Assembly: GCA_007117055.1 (NCBI GenBank)
Contig: SKHH01000083.1
Span: forward strand, 1-6,690
Reading direction: 5' to 3'
DNA from: Lishizhenia sp.
GTDB taxonomy: Bacteria > Bacteroidota > Bacteroidia > Flavobacteriales_D > Crocinitomicaceae
Length of the DNA: 6,690 nt
Below, piece by piece: positions 3,887-6,690 of the stretch. The first letter of the stretch is position 1, and each line of letters opens with the position of its first letter. The translations under genes and the position numbers were made by a program. The notes under the pieces are model-generated. The model worked only from the letters and a program-made list of their open reading frames with translations, was not told the DNA's origin and made no database searches.

Positions 3887-5938
3887 ATGACAAACGTATT
3901 TTCATCTATTTTCTTTACAGTAATCATTGGGTTATCAACACATTTATTCGCACAGGAAGAAGACCCTTCTTGCTTACCTCCAAAAAAGAAAGTTCAAAAA
4001 CTACTCTCCACGGCAGCTACGTCTGATCCACAAACTGCAGCTCAATTGTATAAAGATGCGATGGATATAGACGATGATAACGCAACTGTTTATTATGAAT
4101 TCGCAATGTATGCCTACAAAAGAGGAGTTGAATTATACGAAAAAAATCCTAACCCTAAAATGGGAGATAAAAGTTTTCAAACTGCAGCTCAGTTGTTTAA
4201 GAAAACCTTGGAACGTTGCGATTATTTTCATTCCAACTGTAGTTATTTTCTTGGAATCATTTATTACACACTAGACGACCAAGAAGAATCACAACATTGG
4301 TTCAAGGAATTTTTGGCTTTTGAACACAATGATGTTTCGCGTTATTCTGATGATCATCAGAAAAGAGTATCAGATGTGAAAGCGTTACTCGGCAGATTTA
4401 AGGAAGACAGTTATTTTAAAGACAATCCTGTGCCGTTTGACCCTCGAATTGTAAAAAATGTGAGTACAACCAATGATGAATACTTTCCCATGATATCTCC
4501 AGATAATGAAATCATGTTTTTTACTAGAAAATTAGACCGAAGAGCTAAAGGAGATATGATGGCAAGAATTGTGGAAGAATTCACTTGGTCAAAACGAAAA
4601 AATATTTTTAGTGAATTTGAAAGTGGTCAACCCGTTGCTCATCCATTCAATGATGGAACTTTTGATAGTTATGGTTCTGCAACGCTTTCTGTTGACAACA
4701 AAGAAATGATTATTTGTGCTTGTAAAGATGAGATGGTTAAAGGACAGAAATATCGCAACTGTGACCTTTATGTGACGTATTACGAAAAAACAGGAAAAGG
4801 TTGGCAAGATTACACATGGTCTCCTTTAAAAAACTTAGGGGAAGGTATTAACACCAAAGATGGTTGGGAAGCACAACCCACGCTATCCGCAGATGGAAAC
4901 ACCTTGTTTTACACGGCTTTACGACCTGATACTCGAGATAATGACATTTTTATTTCAGAACGCCTACCCGATGGCAGCTGGGGACCCTCGCGACCATTTG
5001 ACGAAATCAATACCGCTGGAAAAGATAAAAGCCCATTCTTTCATCAGGATAGTGAAACATTCTACTTTGTAAGTTCAGTTTCGGAGGACCGAAAAGGAGT
5101 TGGGGGAACTGACATATTTTACATTAGAAAACAAGATGATGGTTCATGGTCTGAGCCTAAGAACATCGGATACCCCATCAACACTACAGATGATGAAATA
5201 GGACTTTTTGTTTCTACAGATGGCACTGAAGCTTACTTTTCGTCTCGCCAAAAAGGAGTGTGGAACATTTATTCGTTTGAATTATACGAGGAAGCTCGTC
5301 CTCAAAAAGTAGTTCTTGTGAAGGGAGAATTAATTGATGACAGCGGAGAACCAATAGTTGATGCTGAAATTGAAATTAGTTATGAAAACTCAGAAGAAGT
5401 AGAGCGAATCAAAGTAAACGGGAATGATGGAAAGTACGCAGCCATTGTAAAAGCTAAAGAGGAACAAAACGTAATGCTTTCGGTGAAAAAAGAAGGGCAT
5501 GCCTTTGATTCTCAACTTATAGAAAAGGATCAATTAGCATTAGGTAAACCAATTACTTCCAAAGATATGGAGGTACGAAAAATCGAAGTAGGTATTCCCT
5601 ACACGATCAACGATATTCTTTATTTAACTGCTTCCGCTGATCTTTCGAAGCGATCAAAATTTATCCTTCGAGAATTCGCGCGCTTTTTGAATGAAAATCC
5701 TTCACTACATATCACCATTCAAGGTCACACGGATGACGAAGGGAATCCAGCAAACAACTTAAAATTGTCTGACGAAAGAGCACAAGGAGTTAAGAATTAT
5801 TTAATTGAACTCGGAGTTCAAGCTAATCGCTTAAATGCAAAAGGTTTTGGTCAAACGACTCCAAAAGTACCTAACGATAGTCCAGAGAACAAAGCTAAAA
5901 ACAGACGTACGGATTTTGTGATAGAGTCAATAAAATAG
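3887..5938 (+). CDS. PorE-like OmpA-family protein (TPR, beta-propeller, CRD, OmpA-C)
   Basis: This 683-residue protein has a signal peptide (1-22, cleavage LFA/QEED), a TPR-like helical region (about 30-170), a PD40/WD40-type beta-propeller (about 190-470, repeats such as F-P-M-I-S-P-D-N-E-I-M-F-F and Q-P-T-L-S-A-D-G-N-T-L-F-Y), a carboxypeptidase-regulatory-like domain (about 475-545) and an OmpA C-terminal domain (about 570-683). The last has GHTDD (D616) and N-x2-L-S-x2-R-A (R631), the Asp/Arg pair that grips diaminopimelate of peptidoglycan. The same domain order is known in PorE of the type IX secretion system, which anchors the machinery to the cell wall. PorE is a lipoprotein, while here no lipobox is seen, and Bacteroidota carry several paralogues with this layout, so the role is open. 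ATG 3887, preceded by AGGAC, was chosen over the in-frame TTG at 3842, which would add 15 polar residues before the signal peptide. Confidence 0.87.
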   Translation: MTNVFSSIFFTVIIGLSTHLFAQEEDPSCLPPKKKVQKLLSTAATSDPQTAAQLYKDAMDIDDDNATVYYEFAMYAYKRGVELYEKNPNPKMGDKSFQTAAQLFKKTLERCDYFHSNCSYFLGIIYYTLDDQEESQHWFKEFLAFEHNDVSRYSDDHQKRVSDVKALLGRFKEDSYFKDNPVPFDPRIVKNVSTTNDEYFPMISPDNEIMFFTRKLDRRAKGDMMARIVEEFTWSKRKNIFSEFESGQPVAHPFNDGTFDSYGSATLSVDNKEMIICACKDEMVKGQKYRNCDLYVTYYEKTGKGWQDYTWSPLKNLGEGINTKDGWEAQPTLSADGNTLFYTALRPDTRDNDIFISERLPDGSWGPSRPFDEINTAGKDKSPFFHQDSETFYFVSSVSEDRKGVGGTDIFYIRKQDDGSWSEPKNIGYPINTTDDEIGLFVSTDGTEAYFSSRQKGVWNIYSFELYEEARPQKVVLVKGELIDDSGEPIVDAEIEISYENSEEVERIKVNGNDGKYAAIVKAKEEQNVMLSVKKEGHAFDSQLIEKDQLALGKPITSKDMEVRKIEVGIPYTINDILYLTASADLSKRSKFILREFARFLNENPSLHITIQGHTDDEGNPANNLKLSDERAQGVKNYLIELGVQANRLNAKGFGQTTPKVPNDSPENKAKNRRTDFVIESIK

Positions 5939-5967
5939 TGGCGCGTTAGACAAATATGTGGCTTTGT

Positions 5968-6015
5968 AAAAAATAAAAGTGAGAGACTTAAATTTTTCTC
6001 ATCAAGAGTCTCGCT
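5968..6015 (-). terminator. Stem-loop terminator between convergent genes
   Basis: GAGACT (5983-5988) pairs with AGTCTC (6007-6012), and flanking AGT/GCT bases (5978-5980, 6013-6015) can extend the stem across a 2-base bulge. Read on the minus strand, the stem is followed by TTTTATTTTTT (complement of 5968-5978), which makes a good intrinsic terminator for the beta-barrel gene. In the plus direction there is no T run, so termination of the OmpA-family gene here would be weaker. Confidence 0.6.
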
Positions 6016-6026
6016 GAAAGTCGGTG

Positions 6027-6690
6027 TTAAAGCTTAGATTCAGTTTCTGGTTGTTCAATGCGTTGGTCTCGTAAACTTCGATACATCAGACCAGCTGCTA
6101 TAACAGGGCCTCCGAAACCAACCTCGAAATTAATCGCCCAATTATCACTGAGGAAATAACTTAAACCCGCTCTCACTCTAAAAGAAATTGGAGATGTAAT
6201 ATTCCATCCAGGATAATAATTTCCTACAGCAAAATTAGGATCCGTTGATTCGCTTCTCACGAGTCGCGAATTTGTCCCAATAGCAAGTCCACCGTACACA
6301 TCTAAATCTTGTACATTTATGTCGTCCACATGATAGTTCATTCCGACTTGTATTCTAGTTCTGCGAATACCAAAGCTATTTTCATAACCATCCACATCAA
6401 AACTAACATCCCAAAAGTTATACATTCCTTCAAGCGTTAGACCGAAAATAGAGGTAAACATATATTCTACCTTTAGACCAAATGGAGCCACACCGAACAA
6501 AGAAACGTTATCATAATTAGGATTTGATGTATATCCGTTAACTAAATCTAGCACAAACAAATCCCAACTTGGGTATGACATAAACCCCGTAATTAGAAAG
6601 TCTCCGGAATTCAAGGTTGGAGGTAAAATCTCTTCACCATCAAACGTGCGATTTTGGGCTGAGGCATTATCTGTAAAAAATAGAGATAAA
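6027..6690 (-). CDS. Outer-membrane beta-barrel protein (partial, 5' end beyond the window)
   Basis: The frame is open from the right edge to the TAA at 6027-6029 and gives about 220 residues. The first visible residues, LSLFFTDNASAQ, are the end of a signal peptide with a likely cut after ASAQ or ASA, so the real start lies just outside the window; an internal TTG at 6614 is not the start. The mature chain alternates short hydrophobic/aromatic strands with polar turns (for example F-G-L-K-V-E-Y-M-F, L-T-L-E-G-M-Y-N-F, I-Q-V-G-M-N-Y-H, F-R-V-R-A-G-L-S-Y-F, W-A-I-N-F-E-V-G-F-G-G). This fits a small outer-membrane barrel of about eight strands (OMP_b-brl type). It ends in a polar tail (EQPETESKL), not an aromatic residue. 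It does not resemble PorP/SprF as I know them. Function unknown; it is convergent with the OmpA-family gene. Confidence 0.75.
   Translation of the reverse strand, partial: LSLFFTDNASAQNRTFDGEEILPPTLNSGDFLITGFMSYPSWDLFVLDLVNGYTSNPNYDNVSLFGVAPFGLKVEYMFTSIFGLTLEGMYNFWDVSFDVDGYENSFGIRRTRIQVGMNYHVDDINVQDLDVYGGLAIGTNSRLVRSESTDPNFAVGNYYPGWNITSPISFRVRAGLSYFLSDNWAINFEVGFGGPVIAAGLMYRSLRDQRIEQPETESKL

Noticed and set aside
4074..4274. Plus-strand frame of 66 codons
   Set aside because: It overlaps the TPR part of the PorE-like gene in another frame and looks like an out-of-frame shadow.
4589..4807. Minus-strand frame of 72 codons
   Set aside because: It is antisense to the beta-propeller coding region, with no recognisable motif or own signals.
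4860..5072. Plus-strand frame of 70 codons
   Set aside because: It is a shadow in another frame of the beta-propeller coding region.
5945..5951. GTTAGAC as another copy of the heptamer repeat
   Set aside because: It is a single 7-mer, expected by chance in AT-rich DNA.

Overview
The window looks like AT-rich chromosomal DNA of a Bacteroidota bacterium, probably in or near the Flavobacteriales. The evidence is short lipoprotein signals of the type S-[GS]-C, a TPR / beta-propeller / carboxypeptidase-regulatory-like / OmpA-C protein of the type IX secretion PorE layout, an N-terminal GCTDP...DDGSC module typical of Bacteroidota secreted proteins, a small CNGKC protein familiar from this phylum, and a candidate -33/-7 promoter with a TAnnTTTG box. 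No strong Shine-Dalgarno sites precede most genes.

Left part (1-1245). The first 57 bases read as the end of a membrane protein whose gene enters from the left. A 239-bp stretch follows (54-292), bounded by an 18-bp inverted repeat with one mismatch and starting and ending with TTAA. It looks like a small non-autonomous transposable element (MITE-like) or the residue of an insertion sequence. It holds a good stem-loop terminator. Directly after it, on the minus strand, is a complete S1/P1-type zinc nuclease with all metal ligands visible. The TAA stops of both flanking genes lie in the TTAA copies.

Middle part (1246-3707). On the plus strand lie a small exported CNGKC-motif protein, a tract of ten TTAGANN heptamers that begins inside that gene's stop codon, an MbnP-family lipoprotein, and 8 bp later a di-heme enzyme of the MbnH/MauG/cytochrome c peroxidase superfamily, also a predicted lipoprotein. 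In methanotrophs the MbnH enzyme oxidises a tryptophan of MbnP to kynurenine to build a copper site. The same pairing here suggests a surface copper-binding pair, perhaps with the small Cys protein in the same process. A perfect 13-bp stem-loop lies inside the start of the di-heme gene, and a smaller one lies in the leader of the MbnP gene.

Right part (3708-6690). A perfect 10-bp inverted repeat with a 20-nt spacer lies in the gap before a 683-residue PorE-like OmpA-family protein, predicted to bind peptidoglycan. It is convergent with a minus-strand outer-membrane beta-barrel gene that runs off the right edge. A stem-loop between the two has a T-rich tail that suits the minus-strand gene.

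Most interesting are the TTAA-bounded element sitting exactly on two convergent stop codons, the MbnP/MbnH-like copper pair with its small Cys-motif neighbour, and the heptamer tract. All assignments come from reading the sequence and from memory of the families; no database search was run.
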